Positions 52,432 through 62,491 of a stretch of 63,145 nucleotides of DNA are shown piece by piece; position 1 is the stretch's first letter, and each line of letters begins with the position of its first letter. The DNA is from Clostridia bacterium. Its GTDB lineage: Bacteria > Bacillota > Clostridia > Oscillospirales > Butyricicoccaceae. Location of the stretch: positions 1 to 63,145 of the forward strand of contig JAFTDT010000107.1 in the NCBI GenBank assembly GCA_017453985.1. Reading direction: 5' to 3'. The notes below the pieces were generated by a model. The model was not told where the DNA came from and searched no databases. It was given only the letters and a program-made list of their open reading frames with translations. A program made the position numbers and the translations under genes.

Positions 52432-53454
52432 TCATTCGTGGAGCGACCACACCCAGCCATTGCCGACCTTCCTTGTGACGATGCTGGAGATATTCTTCTT
52501 CGCCTCATTCACGGTGCGGCGGGAGATGTTTTTCTGCTGTGCTCTGCGGAAGATTTCCTCACATGGAACCTCTGTGCCGCTCTCCAGCATCGTACAGATC
52601 AGTTCCTCCGCCACTGCCGTCTTCGTTTCCTGCGAGATCCCGCAGAGCAGTTCTTCCGCGGAGATCTCGGTGTATCCATCCAGCCAGCGGAAGCCGTTTT
52701 CATCTCCCAAAGAGAAGGCCAGCGACTTTCCCTCCGGCGCAAGAGAAGATTTGTCGTGGACGAGGACGCGCACATGCGGTTCCTTCTTCAGTCGTCCGAT
52801 TAGAAGAACGCTTCGCGCCGCCGCACGGAAGTCGATAGAGCCGAGTCCACGATAGCTGCTGTTCGAGCCTACCGTCTTGTTCAGATGTCCGACCAGTACG
52901 ATAGCGCAACCGGTTTGTTCTGCGACGGCAGCAACCTTTTTCAGAACGGTACGTACCTCGTTGGCGCGGTTCATATCCACTCTCTCACCCATGTAGGCTT
53001 GTACGGGATCGAGAATCATTAGCCGTGCGCCTGTTTCTCGGATGGCGGATTCGATCCGCTCGTCCAGCAGAGAAAGAGAATGCTCCCGCTCGTCGATGCA
53101 GAAGATTCTGCTCTCGTCTGCTCCTGCGTCCATAAGCCGTGGTTTAATGGTATCTCCGAGACCGTCCTCCGCAGTCTGATAGAGAATGCTGAACGGTTCG
53201 TGGCGCTCCATGCCGGTAAGAGCTTCTCCGCGGGAACAGGCGGCAGCAAGACGGAGCGCAAGCGTTGTTTTTCCTTCGCCGGGGTCGCCCTGAATCATGG
53301 CAAGCTTTCCGAAGGGGAGGTATGGATACCACAGCCAGTCCACCGGCTGCAGCTTGACCTCCGACATGCGGATCAGTTGCAATTTGTTTTCTGTTGTCAT
53401 TCTCAAATTCCTTTCGTAGATTTCATCTTGTTCGTACAGCGTTGGCACAATCAT
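52432..53454 (-). CDS. RepA-like AAA ATPase (AAA_25)
   Basis: About 340 residues. Walker A is GDPGEGKTTLALR (about 56-68 from the chosen start), Walker B is RLMILDPVQAYMG, and LVGHLNK follows, as in RepA-like hexameric helicases of mobilizable elements. The C-terminal region is a winged helix. ATG at 53454 follows AAAGGAGG; a second start (MTTEN) 18 codons on also has a ribosome binding site. It probably helps replication of the excised circle. Confidence 0.85.
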   Translation of the reverse strand: MIVPTLYEQDEIYERNLRMTTENKLQLIRMSEVKLQPVDWLWYPYLPFGKLAMIQGDPGEGKTTLALRLAAACSRGEALTGMERHEPFSILYQTAEDGLGDTIKPRLMDAGADESRIFCIDEREHSLSLLDERIESAIRETGARLMILDPVQAYMGERVDMNRANEVRTVLKKVAAVAEQTGCAIVLVGHLNKTVGSNSSYRGLGSIDFRAAARSVLLIGRLKKEPHVRVLVHDKSSLAPEGKSLAFSLGDENGFRWLDGYTEISAEELLCGISQETKTAVAEELICTMLESGTEVPCEEIFRRAQQKNISRRTVNEAKKNISSIVTRKVGNGWVWSLHE

Positions 53455-54107
53455 ATGACCACCGCCTCCTTTCTGATAGCTCCCGAAGGTGGGAGCAGTA
53501 TTCATTTTGCATTTTCAGACGGAGACTCTCCCGCGAGAGAGAAAGTTCAAGCGGCGCGCGGCGCCGTCTGAAAGATTTTCGTATTTTCCTGTATGTCCGA
53601 CGCCGTTCCTGTGCTCTTGTGCTTCGACCACGTTTTCTCTCCGTCTTCGCCTCGCTCTCCGTCCGCTTCTCAGCGGGCGCATTGCTGCCCCTTTCTCCTG
53701 GGCACGGGTCATTCGATCCGCTGTCATGGCAAGGTCGTTTCGGGAAGTATCCCGTCGGCAGGATATTCAGTTGTTATGTGTAGAGGAAAAGACCCCCTCA
53801 CTTGGTAGAGCACGGAAACGGGCATTTTTATACCCCTTACTCGAGCTTTTTTATTTTTCTCCCACTTGTATAGGCGCGAAAATCGGAGTTTGACGCCCTT
53901 TTAGAAGAAAAATTTTAAAATTATTTACAAAAAGAGCGCAAAAAAGCGCCCCACACAGCTCTGCGGCAGGAATATGATTCCTTGCTCGAAGGCTATGTGG
54001 GGCGGCTTTGGTTTCAAAGACAACCTCGGTGATTTTAGCGTCTATCTCTGTTTTATTTTATTATTGCAATAGCGATGCTCCCGCCGTGCTTGAGTGTATT
54101 TGCTTTC
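53455..54107. other. Intergenic region between the replication and cargo genes
   Basis: No reading frame with a good ribosome binding site and convincing composition is visible. The left part (53480-53800) has purine/pyrimidine-biased open frames on both strands. A complex terminator lies at 53940-54007. This is probably the joint between the mobilization core and the cargo. Confidence 0.5.
53940..54007 (-). terminator. Terminator of the S-layer-homology gene
   Basis: AAAAAGCGCCCCACACAGC pairs with GCTATGTGGGGCGGCTTT, with an inner GGAAT/ATTCC hairpin. GCTTTTTTGCGC follows on the minus strand. Confidence 0.75.
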
Positions 54108-57100
54108 TTACTTCACGTTCTCAATAAACCTTTTCAGGATCGCCGCGGCTTCCGCTCTCGTGGCATCGCCTTTCGGCGCAAGCGTGCTCTCCGTGCGACC
54201 GCTGATCAGGCCGGAGCCGACTGCCCACTGCATGGCCTCCATCGCCCAACCGCTTACGTCAAAGGCGTCGTCATAGGAGAGGATATTCGTGTCCTGCCCC
54301 ACGCTCACATCATAGCCCTTGAAGTTGGCGTAGCGATACATGATCGCCGCAAACTGCTCACGGGTGATGGGGTCCGCAGTACCGAACTTGCCGTTGCCAT
54401 AGCCGTTGACGATGTCGTTTTCCTCAGCCCATGCAACAGCGTCCGCATACCAGGAGCCTGCCACAACATCGTCGAAGGATGCTTTTCCGTTCGGTGCGGG
54501 CTTGCCCTCCAGACGGTGGAGGATGGTGACGATCATGGCACGGGAGGTTGTAAGGTTAGGTGCGAACTGATCTGCAGCCACGCCCTGCATGAGACCCTTT
54601 TCCACGACGTAATCCACATATTCGTGATACCAGGCGTTCACATCCACGTCCTTCAGATGCTTGGACGGGCAATCGTGCTCGGAGCCGGTTTCCTTCCAGC
54701 CCGCGTAAACGGTCTTATTGCCGTCCATCTTGATAGAGGTGATCTTATTGGTCAAAGATGCATCGGAATACCAGCCGTCAAAGGTGAAGCCTTCGCGGGT
54801 CGGCGTGGCGGTGAGATTGACCGTCGTGCCGCTGTTGTGCTTGGTCGCCGTGACAGCGCTGCCGCCATTGGTGTTGTAGGTCAGCGTGTACTGCGTGGTG
54901 ATACCACCGCCACCGCCTCCACCGCCGGTGTACGTCCAGTGGGCATAGATCGTGGTGTCCGCAGTAAATACGGTACCTGTAGTGACCTTCGTGCCGCCGC
55001 TTGCCGCCGTAAACCATCCGTCAAAGGTGTGATTTGCGCGGGTGGGCGTGGGCAGACTCGTCAGCTTACCGTCCGTGCCCGTTGTTCCGCTGGTGGGCGT
55101 TACGCTGCCGCCGTTTGCGTCAAAGGTCACGGTATAGGTATTCGGTGAAGGCGGCGTTACGCCGTTCTCCGTCCACTTGGCAAATAAGATCATGCTATCT
55201 GTGATGGGAGTAGAGAAGGAAAATGCATTTGTATCGTCCACATCTGTGTACCAGCCACCAAAGGCATAGCCCTCCGCAGTTGGCTGCTCGGGCATTTGCG
55301 CAGACTCGCCGTGGGTAACTCTTTGCTGATCCGGTTCTTCTCCTATACCCATCATGTCAAAATAAACGGTGTGGGTGGCGATCTCAGCCGTGGCGGTCAG
55401 AGCAGCGAGGGCGGTCGCAGCGTTGCCGGCTGCGTCGGACGCGGAGACTGCCACGACGACGGCTTGGGTAGGCGCAGCTGCGTCCTTGGGGAGGAACAGC
55501 GCTTCGGCCACCCCTTCATACAGCTGCCCCTCGATGGAGAACCTTCCATCCGCTTCCATGTTGACCGTGACATTTTTCACCCACTGACCACTCTGTTCAT
55601 CATATATGTACTCCAGCACATCTCCTGGGGAGACGGTAAGCATGCTTCCCGGCTCAGTCATGCCGGTGATTGTAAAGCTGCCGTCCTGCGCTGCCACGAA
55701 GCTATTCTGATCCAGCGTGAGAACGGGCGGAACCTCATCCCTCCGCAACGCCAAATAGTCCACAATGCGGTCGCCCTCGCTGTCCTCCGCCTCGATCTGT
55801 ACGATGAGAGAGCCCTCAAAGTCCGGAACGGCGAAGCTGCACCAGGTATCGTCCCCTCGGGATTTGCAAAGGGTCTCCTCGGTATCCATCCGGGTTACGG
55901 TAAAGGTAACCTTTTCATCCGCCGTCACCTCCACCGCATCCGGATAACGGACATTGATGATCTTCATGTTGCTGTCCTCCAGCACATCGGGCCTGGGTAA
56001 GTAGCTTAGAACCGGATAGGTCGCTTTGGGCAGGTAGGTTCCGCTGTCCGGGGAATATGCCTCGGGGCTCCGCTGGGGCAGAACGTCCGTCTCGCCGTCG
56101 CCGTCCAGATCGCCCACCGTCAGGTCGGACAGGGCGCTGACGCTGATCCGGTAGCTCTGCTCCGCGGTGAGAAGCTGCGGATCAGCCTCATCGTCTTCGC
56201 CGTGAATGGTCAGCGCCATATCCAGAGAGGTGGGCAGGACGCCGTTTTCCGACCGGACCTCATAGCCAGCCCCTGTCGCTGTCCATTCGCCGTTGAGCTT
56301 CTGATAGACGGTGACATAATATCCATCCAGGCTCCGTCCGTCGGGCATAGAGGCGGGCGCCTCCCAGCTGGCCCGGAGAGCCTCGCTGCCGATGGCGGTC
56401 AGGGTCACATTGGTGGGGGTGGGAAGCTGGTTGGGATTGACATTGCGGATGACTGTGCCGGTGTTCTGCTCATCCAGGGAAATGTAATAGCTGGTCTGCA
56501 TACCATTCTCGTCCAAAGCGGGGTCCCCATTCTCCTCCACGGCGGCGAGCTTCTCGTAGAGACGATAGACCAGGGTATAGTCGCCGGTGGGGAGATTTTC
56601 ATAGGTGTCCTCGGAGGGAATGGAAAAGGCGTTTGCCAAGGAGGTCCCAGCCGCTACGGCGGCTTCCTCCACCAGATGATAGTCACCCTCGCCGTCAACC
56701 AGGTAGGCGCGGAGAGTATATTCCTTCTCCTCCAGCCGAAGATTGGACAGGCGTCCGTCAGACTCCAGGGACTCCGGCAGGTGGAAGCCGAAGCATTCAA
56801 TGTCAAATGCGATGGAATTTTGAGAGGAAATCGTCCATTCGCCCGTCTCCGGCAGCTTGACCAGCAGAGAGCGGAGGCCGTTGTCGTCCTCTCCGACATC
56901 CGCGTTGGCGTTCGGGACACTGGAGCTGCCGTTCTCGTCATAGTCCTCGAAGACCAAGGCAAGCGGTTCGGATTCGCCGGTTTTCTGAATGGTCAGCAGC
57001 GACTTCAGCTCGTCCTCAGTCATATTGTCGTGGGGCGTCAGCTGGAACAGGAGCTGATCCGGCTTGGCCTTGGCCTCGTCCAGCAGGACAGTATAGCTGC

Positions 57101-60050
57101 TCTCGTCGGCTCCGTTGGAGGTGATGGTGATACCTGCGGCCTCCAGCGGATCGCCGGGGTCGTTGCCCACGGCGAGGAGCTGCGCCGAGGCGCCGAGAGC
57201 CTCCATGTCAGACACAAGATAGGTGGCGTAGTACTGTCCATCCTCCGTCTCTCCGGCGGATAGCAATGTCCCCTTCTTTGAATTGCCCCAATTGAAGGAG
57301 GAGTTGATGTCAACAAGCCATGTATCGAAGGTGATTTTCAGCGATTTCTTTTTGAAAACGGTGACGATCTTCAGCTTTTGCTTTAAGAAGGTGGTTTCGT
57401 AAGTAAGGGTCGCGTTCCCCGAGGCGTTTTTCACCCCGCTCCATACGATATCGACGGGCTTTTTCTTGCCCAGCTCGACCACGGTCTTGCCCGAGAGGGC
57501 CAGCGCCAGCTTCGCGCTGGCGATGTTCTTTCCGCCGAGCTTTCCAAGGCTCATTCCCCCGATCTTTTTCGGGAAAGCCAAGGCGGCCGTCACGTTACCG
57601 TCGCCGTCTATCTCCAGGTAGACTTCCTTTCCGGCGAGATTAAGCCCAGCGAAGGCATCCAGTGCCAGACCGGTGTCCAAAAGGATGATACCGGTGCTGG
57701 TGCTGGGCAGGGAAAGCTTCAGACGTCTGGACCCGCCTATAGCCAGGCCGGTGTAAATCGACCTGTTGTACGCCCGCTGATCTGCCGTGAAGTAGAGCGA
57801 CTCCTCAAATTCGGCTCCAAGCTTTAAATTGAAAAACTTGGGGTCGTTCAGCTTCATCTGGTAATAGCCGGCGCCCACAGTCAGCGTTGCATCGCCGTCC
57901 AGCATATGCAGCACCTTCGCCGTGGCCTTGAAGCTCAGCCGCAGGGGCGGCACATAGAAGAAGCCTCCGTTGATGGTGTCGGCCAGCTTGTCAAAGCCGC
58001 CGCCCACGCCGGTGAGCTCCGCTACCACCACCGGCGGGATTAGGGGAATGCCCGCGGCGCTGCTGTTTCCATACATCCAAAGCTTGTTGGGGACCAAAGC
58101 GCCGTTGTTAAGGCGCCGCAGATTCAGCTCGAACTCCCCTTCAAAGAAATTGGGGACCTCCAGGTTCAGAGAAAAGTCATACTTTTCATTCGGCTTAAAG
58201 GTGTCGATGTCAGCCTTTACGCCCCATGACGGCATGCCCAGCAGCTCTGGCATTTCAACGCCTCCGGAGGCGGCAAGCCCCGTCACGGTGTAATTGCTGC
58301 CCTTATAGCCCATGCCGACTCTCGACAGGTTGATATCCGCGATATCCAGTATGGGCGTACTGATCCCCATTTCTCCCGTAAACTCCAGCGAGCCGCTGAG
58401 CCCCACCGTCGCCTGCCTAAGCTCGGAGGTCGCCCCCGGGATGTCCAGATGGAGAACGGAGCCGTTGGTCTCGGGCTTCATATTGATCGTGAACTTGCCG
58501 CCCGTGGCGGAAAAGCTCAGACCGTCCGGAGTCTTGGGAGAATAAAAGCGGAAGGCCGGGCAGGAGAGGGAGACCCCCTTGGCCGTGAACTCTCCCCGGG
58601 GAGAGACCTTAAATTCCCCCGACTGGTCCCATGTGGCGGTAACGGAGGAGGACAGGGCCGCTTCGCCCTTCTGGAATACGTAATTACCCTGCGCATCCTG
58701 GGCAAAAGTACCTCGCAGCACGGCAAGAATGTTGTCGGCTCTGCCAGCCGCTTTCGCAATGTCCGATACGTTTTTTCCCGGCGCAGCCGTTATTGTTCCG
58801 GCTTTATCTTTGATGATGCCGAGACACTGATTGCCCTCCGGGATATCAAACTTGAAATCGGGATCCCGCGGGATTTCGCTCTCCTGTCCCGTATACAGAT
58901 CCCGGAAGCCCCACAGGCCGTTGACCTGCCGGGTGACCTTACCTTCTCCCTCACGAAATACCGCCCAGTTGTAGGTGGTGAGGGTCTGTTTGCTCTTGAG
59001 CTTGGATACTTTAACACCTAAGAGTGTTGTCCCTCCGCCGAAATAATTTTTGAAGGAGCGTTTCTCATAGGAATACTCCAAGGGATAGTGGCCGCCCTCA
59101 TAAAACCACGGATCATCCGGGTCGCCGGTCCAGTGCCCGTCGACGCCTCCCTTCGGCCCCTCCCCGGTCGCGCCGTAGGGGCCGTAATTCCCCACTGCCA
59201 CAAACTGATTGTCTGCGCCGAAGGCGCGGGTATACGCCTCATTGTGGCCGAACCAATAGGTCGAAGTACGGGGCACCACATCGGAGGACTGCCACACGCT
59301 CTCTTTACCTCCGCCGGAGAGCATAAGCGGGCCCGTTTTATCATGATGGACCTGGGCAAAGCCGATGTGGTCGGTGACCATCACCAGTGCGTGGCCAGTT
59401 TCATTCTCTCCAAGTGTCGGAAAGAAGGTGTGCCTATTCGTATCATAGGCGAGATCGAAGTCGGCGCGGACAGCCCAGGTGGTCCCGCTGAGGTCAGCGC
59501 CATTGTAGTTGCCGTTGCCTACCTTTACCAGCCGATAGGTTGCCTTGACGGTGGTGGAGGGCTCATTGTTCCGTGTGTAGTGGGCGGTGAGCGTGTCTCC
59601 GTCTCGGGAGGTTTGCAGGCTGGTTTCCATGGTGAGCTGCAACCTACCCGAGCCTGTTCTGTCATGATAAAACCGATGCTCCTCGGTCAGGGGGAGCTTC
59701 GTCAGCAGGGAACCCATATTATCGCCGGCCCCAGCCCTCAGCTTTTCCAGCGTATCCCGGTACAGCCGGGTGGGCAGCGTGGAGGTGTTGCCGTCGGGCC
59801 GCAGGATAAAGGTGATATAATCGTTTGAAAGAAAGTGATAGGTTCCTGTCGGGGTACTTTCGGCATAATCCCAGAGCGAATCTGACAGATTGCTCAGATT
59901 CACCTGGAAATAGGAAACCTCATCTTCGTCGGCCTCATACATCGGGCCGAGCTGCGCCATGGCGTTTAGCGGCAGCAGAGTCAGGAAAAGAAGCAGGCTT
60001 AAGGCGGCTGTTGCCATCCGCTTTAACCGGCTGTGTTGGTTCGTTTTCAT
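54108..60050 (-). CDS. Giant surface protein with InlB-type repeats and S-layer homology domains
   Basis: 1980 residues; signal peptide about 1-32. Residues about 40-1100 are beta-rich without a family I recognise, with FN3-like domains around 1200-1330 (PTPTNVTLTAIGSEALRASW). Three InlB/Listeria-Bacteroides repeats follow at about 1560, 1637 and 1723, each with FDGW or FGGW. A glycine linker (about 1704-1711) and then three SLH domains (about 1800-1978) attach it to the cell wall. Likely an adhesin. The start overlaps the tetR stop (ATGA). As cargo on a mobilizable element it is unusual in size. Confidence 0.85.
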   Translation of the reverse strand: MKTNQHSRLKRMATAALSLLLFLTLLPLNAMAQLGPMYEADEDEVSYFQVNLSNLSDSLWDYAESTPTGTYHFLSNDYITFILRPDGNTSTLPTRLYRDTLEKLRAGAGDNMGSLLTKLPLTEEHRFYHDRTGSGRLQLTMETSLQTSRDGDTLTAHYTRNNEPSTTVKATYRLVKVGNGNYNGADLSGTTWAVRADFDLAYDTNRHTFFPTLGENETGHALVMVTDHIGFAQVHHDKTGPLMLSGGGKESVWQSSDVVPRTSTYWFGHNEAYTRAFGADNQFVAVGNYGPYGATGEGPKGGVDGHWTGDPDDPWFYEGGHYPLEYSYEKRSFKNYFGGGTTLLGVKVSKLKSKQTLTTYNWAVFREGEGKVTRQVNGLWGFRDLYTGQESEIPRDPDFKFDIPEGNQCLGIIKDKAGTITAAPGKNVSDIAKAAGRADNILAVLRGTFAQDAQGNYVFQKGEAALSSSVTATWDQSGEFKVSPRGEFTAKGVSLSCPAFRFYSPKTPDGLSFSATGGKFTINMKPETNGSVLHLDIPGATSELRQATVGLSGSLEFTGEMGISTPILDIADINLSRVGMGYKGSNYTVTGLAASGGVEMPELLGMPSWGVKADIDTFKPNEKYDFSLNLEVPNFFEGEFELNLRRLNNGALVPNKLWMYGNSSAAGIPLIPPVVVAELTGVGGGFDKLADTINGGFFYVPPLRLSFKATAKVLHMLDGDATLTVGAGYYQMKLNDPKFFNLKLGAEFEESLYFTADQRAYNRSIYTGLAIGGSRRLKLSLPSTSTGIILLDTGLALDAFAGLNLAGKEVYLEIDGDGNVTAALAFPKKIGGMSLGKLGGKNIASAKLALALSGKTVVELGKKKPVDIVWSGVKNASGNATLTYETTFLKQKLKIVTVFKKKSLKITFDTWLVDINSSFNWGNSKKGTLLSAGETEDGQYYATYLVSDMEALGASAQLLAVGNDPGDPLEAAGITITSNGADESSYTVLLDEAKAKPDQLLFQLTPHDNMTEDELKSLLTIQKTGESEPLALVFEDYDENGSSSVPNANADVGEDDNGLRSLLVKLPETGEWTISSQNSIAFDIECFGFHLPESLESDGRLSNLRLEEKEYTLRAYLVDGEGDYHLVEEAAVAAGTSLANAFSIPSEDTYENLPTGDYTLVYRLYEKLAAVEENGDPALDENGMQTSYYISLDEQNTGTVIRNVNPNQLPTPTNVTLTAIGSEALRASWEAPASMPDGRSLDGYYVTVYQKLNGEWTATGAGYEVRSENGVLPTSLDMALTIHGEDDEADPQLLTAEQSYRISVSALSDLTVGDLDGDGETDVLPQRSPEAYSPDSGTYLPKATYPVLSYLPRPDVLEDSNMKIINVRYPDAVEVTADEKVTFTVTRMDTEETLCKSRGDDTWCSFAVPDFEGSLIVQIEAEDSEGDRIVDYLALRRDEVPPVLTLDQNSFVAAQDGSFTITGMTEPGSMLTVSPGDVLEYIYDEQSGQWVKNVTVNMEADGRFSIEGQLYEGVAEALFLPKDAAAPTQAVVVAVSASDAAGNAATALAALTATAEIATHTVYFDMMGIGEEPDQQRVTHGESAQMPEQPTAEGYAFGGWYTDVDDTNAFSFSTPITDSMILFAKWTENGVTPPSPNTYTVTFDANGGSVTPTSGTTGTDGKLTSLPTPTRANHTFDGWFTAASGGTKVTTGTVFTADTTIYAHWTYTGGGGGGGGITTQYTLTYNTNGGSAVTATKHNSGTTVNLTATPTREGFTFDGWYSDASLTNKITSIKMDGNKTVYAGWKETGSEHDCPSKHLKDVDVNAWYHEYVDYVVEKGLMQGVAADQFAPNLTTSRAMIVTILHRLEGKPAPNGKASFDDVVAGSWYADAVAWAEENDIVNGYGNGKFGTADPITREQFAAIMYRYANFKGYDVSVGQDTNILSYDDAFDVSGWAMEAMQWAVGSGLISGRTESTLAPKGDATRAEAAAILKRFIENVK

Positions 60051-60772
60051 TTCAAAATCCTCCTGTTTTTGTCGTTGATGTGCCGTATATGTTGATGCAC
60101 GGTATCACCGGCCCCGCCGTAATAGGTGATAACGTCCGCGACCATTTGCACGGCGACCTCCTCCATCGGCAGCGCATGGATCGATGCGATCACATTCTTT
60201 CGCTTTTCCGGCGGAACGCGATAGATGCTCATTCCCGTTTCCAGAAAACGATCTATCTTGTTTTCCAAGGTAAAGTACATGTTACAGGGATACGCCAAAT
60301 ACCCTCGCATCAGTCCCGCTGTCCCGATTTCCAGCTCATAGAAATCCTTTTCGCCATAGTCGGGGAAGGCGTCTTTAAATGATCTGTAAATCATTTTGGT
60401 TACCATTTTGTGGATTTGCGCAGTCGTTGTGGGAAGGCTGTAGGCAGATACGTACACATCTCTAAGGGACTCGTTCAGCTCAGCAATGTGAAATTGCAGA
60501 GCCGCCTTCGTGCCATACTGCAACGCAGGATCAGAAGATGGCAGAATGCGCTCCACGGTGCTGAGCTGCTTGCGGAACATCTCTTGGACGATTTCACACA
60601 GCACCGCCTCCTTACTGTCAAAATAATTGAACATACCGCCGGTCGTCACTTCTGCTCGTTCGCTGATAGCCTGCGCCGTAGCGCCGGTGAAGCCTCGCTC
60701 CAAAAACAAAACGGCGGCGGAGCGCAGAACAGCCTGTTTGGTATCCGCGTCTTCAGCATTTCGTGCGCGCAA
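60047..60772 (-). CDS. TetR-family transcriptional regulator
   Basis: About 241 residues. The N-terminal helix-turn-helix is AVLFLERGFTGATAQAISER with TTGGMFNYFDSKEAVL following, a typical TetR head. The C-terminal ligand domain is not recognisable. TTG at 60772 has AGAGGA 9 nt upstream; a GTG eight codons earlier has none. Its stop overlaps the start of the giant surface protein gene, so both are cotranscribed and coupled. A palindrome upstream (60814-60825) is a likely operator. Confidence 0.85.
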   Translation of the reverse strand: MRARNAEDADTKQAVLRSAAVLFLERGFTGATAQAISERAEVTTGGMFNYFDSKEAVLCEIVQEMFRKQLSTVERILPSSDPALQYGTKAALQFHIAELNESLRDVYVSAYSLPTTTAQIHKMVTKMIYRSFKDAFPDYGEKDFYELEIGTAGLMRGYLAYPCNMYFTLENKIDRFLETGMSIYRVPPEKRKNVIASIHALPMEEVAVQMVADVITYYGGAGDTVHQHIRHINDKNRRILK

Positions 60773-60813
60773 GGTCTCACATCCTCTCTTTTTCACAATT
60801 TACACCACAGTGG

Positions 60814-60825
60814 ATAACGCGTTAT
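60814..60825. promoter_or_regulatory. Candidate TetR operator
   Basis: ATAACGCGTTAT is a perfect 12-bp palindrome about 42 bp upstream of the TetR start. Confidence 0.5.
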
Positions 60826-60833
60826 TACAAGCG

Positions 60834-60875
60834 CAAAAAACAATCCCCTACACCTATCTAAGCTAAGTGTAAGGG
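60834..60875 (-). terminator. Terminator of the LuxR-type gene
   Basis: CCCTACAC (60846-60853) pairs with GTGTAAGGG (60867-60875) with one bulge, followed on the minus strand by TTGTTTTTTG. Confidence 0.6.
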
Positions 60876-60924
60876 AAATCAATACTATTTTAAACATACC
60901 AAAGCGGACAAAAAAGTTAGTATT

Positions 60925-62100
60925 TTACAAATGCTTATTCAGTTCTCGGCGATTTTTGGTATCCGTCTTATTCATTACATTATGGAGCGTCTGCTTAATT
61001 GTGCTCACGGTGAGATTCAGTCTCTCCGCGATCTCCTGATTGCTCAGACCAACCGTCGCCAATCTCGCCACCTCGTGTTCCCTGACGGTAAGCTCATTGG
61101 ATACTGTGCGGTCAAGAACGGCGTTATGCAGCTTTACCCAGCCGTGAAGAAGCTTCTTGTTGAGCGCGCGCACCTTAGAAACCGCCTCCGGCGAGATTTT
61201 ACGCAGCCGGTCGTCCATCAGAAAGTGCAGTTGTCTGCGATATTCCGCAAGCGGAGAGAGGAGCCGATCGGGGAGCGCAAGTTCTATCGCGCGGTCCACG
61301 TGAATCGAGGCCAGCGCGGCGTCGCCGCAGTCGTGCAGGCCAACGGCACATAGAAGGCGCAGATATATTTCCGGGAGCAGCGCCCCGTCAGCCTGAGCTT
61401 GAGAAATCAAAGGCTCGGCGATTGCCGGGATCACCCGCAGAGTGCTTAACTGCTTGCTGTCCAGTTTCCAAAGAACCGCCGTTTCCTGACAAAACACCAA
61501 TAGCTGCTTTATATAAAAAAAGTAAGCAGAAGGATATGAATCTACAGGTAAATGCTCAAAGGAGCCGCGTTGAAACCAGTCGGGGAAGCTTTTCGTGTCA
61601 TAAATTGCGCTGCTCGCAGCGGCAAGCCAAAATAATCGCTGTTCTTCATCCTCCGTGTTATGACATGGCGCGGCTTCTATGTATGACATTGCCTCTTGCC
61701 AAAGATGCTTGTCTCCGCGGTACATTGCCACCAAGGAGAGTATCATACCTGTTCCGATATGTGTATTGAGGTCAGAATCCTGATTTAAACATCTGCGAGA
61801 CGCAGCGCAAGCAACGTCGATCTCACCTCTGTAATAAGCAAGCTGGGCGCGAAAAAGCAGGGCCTCGTCTGGCGGCAAGACCTCTGCCACATGGTCTGCG
61901 CTGCCTGGGGCAGAATACAGATTTGTCATGGAAAGAAACGGGCAGCACCGAGACACAGGCCGCCGCGCGTCCGCCGGCACCAGCCAATCCCCGTTTTGTT
62001 CTAATGCGCCCGGAATGCGCTTCTTTCTGCATGCCTCCTCCACTTGATACAGGGTCATATTCCATTTTACACTTGCTTCTGCTGTATATATATATTCCAT
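60925..62100 (-). CDS. LuxR-type regulator with an excisionase-like N-terminal domain
   Basis: 391 residues. The N-terminus (TAEASVKWNMTLYQVEEACR, then RIPGAL and WLVPADA) resembles the MerR/excisionase-like HTH of short DNA-binding proteins. A helical, TPR-like middle (about 75-320) is followed by a LuxR HTH: ELTVREHEVARLATVGLSNQ and EIAERLNLTVSTIKQTLHNV. It would control cargo genes in response to an unknown signal. Start choice is uncertain as the ribosome binding site is weak; an in-frame ATG lies 12 codons upstream. Confidence 0.8.
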   Translation of the reverse strand: MEYIYTAEASVKWNMTLYQVEEACRKKRIPGALEQNGDWLVPADARRPVSRCCPFLSMTNLYSAPGSADHVAEVLPPDEALLFRAQLAYYRGEIDVACAASRRCLNQDSDLNTHIGTGMILSLVAMYRGDKHLWQEAMSYIEAAPCHNTEDEEQRLFWLAAASSAIYDTKSFPDWFQRGSFEHLPVDSYPSAYFFYIKQLLVFCQETAVLWKLDSKQLSTLRVIPAIAEPLISQAQADGALLPEIYLRLLCAVGLHDCGDAALASIHVDRAIELALPDRLLSPLAEYRRQLHFLMDDRLRKISPEAVSKVRALNKKLLHGWVKLHNAVLDRTVSNELTVREHEVARLATVGLSNQEIAERLNLTVSTIKQTLHNVMNKTDTKNRRELNKHL

Positions 62101-62173
62101 GTTACCATTTCTTTCATAATTTATAAGAGGGTTCATTTGGTTTATAGATGATATGCGACAGGGTGATTAATAA

Positions 62174-62491
62174 CTATTCCCTCTCTCCAAAAAGCAGACG
62201 AAGATAGTCCTGTCTCCCGTTGAAAACACGGGCTACGGAAACAGTTTTCCCCTCAATACGATAGATGGCGATATAGTTGCCGCACACAAGAAAATGGAGG
62301 TCTGTTTTGTAACCGGTAGCAGCCTCAACCGAAGGCCCCGCCTCGGCGTGTCTTGTGAGAAGCCGCAGGGAGGTTGTAATGCGCCGCACAGTATTCTCTG
62401 CGGCGGAGGGGTTTTGCAGCTTGTCGGAGATATATGTTTTAATCTCCAAAAGATCGTTTACCGCCTCCGGCGTGAGGCGCAGCTTATTCAT
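62174..62491 (-). CDS. RelE/ParE-family toxin
   Basis: 105 residues. LTPEAVNDLLEIKTYISDKL (6-25) and the C-terminal VSVARVFNGRQDYLRLLF match the RelE/ParE fold; ParE-type toxins poison gyrase while RelE-type cut mRNA on the ribosome. Which applies cannot be told. It overlaps the antitoxin gene by 8 bp. Such pairs stabilise mobile elements. Confidence 0.9.
   Translation of the reverse strand: MNKLRLTPEAVNDLLEIKTYISDKLQNPSAAENTVRRITTSLRLLTRHAEAGPSVEAATGYKTDLHFLVCGNYIAIYRIEGKTVSVARVFNGRQDYLRLLFGERE

Noticed and set aside
53489-53893. Open frames between the RepA-like gene and the adhesin
   Set aside because: Arg/Ser/Pro-rich, overlapping on both strands, with no ribosome binding site.
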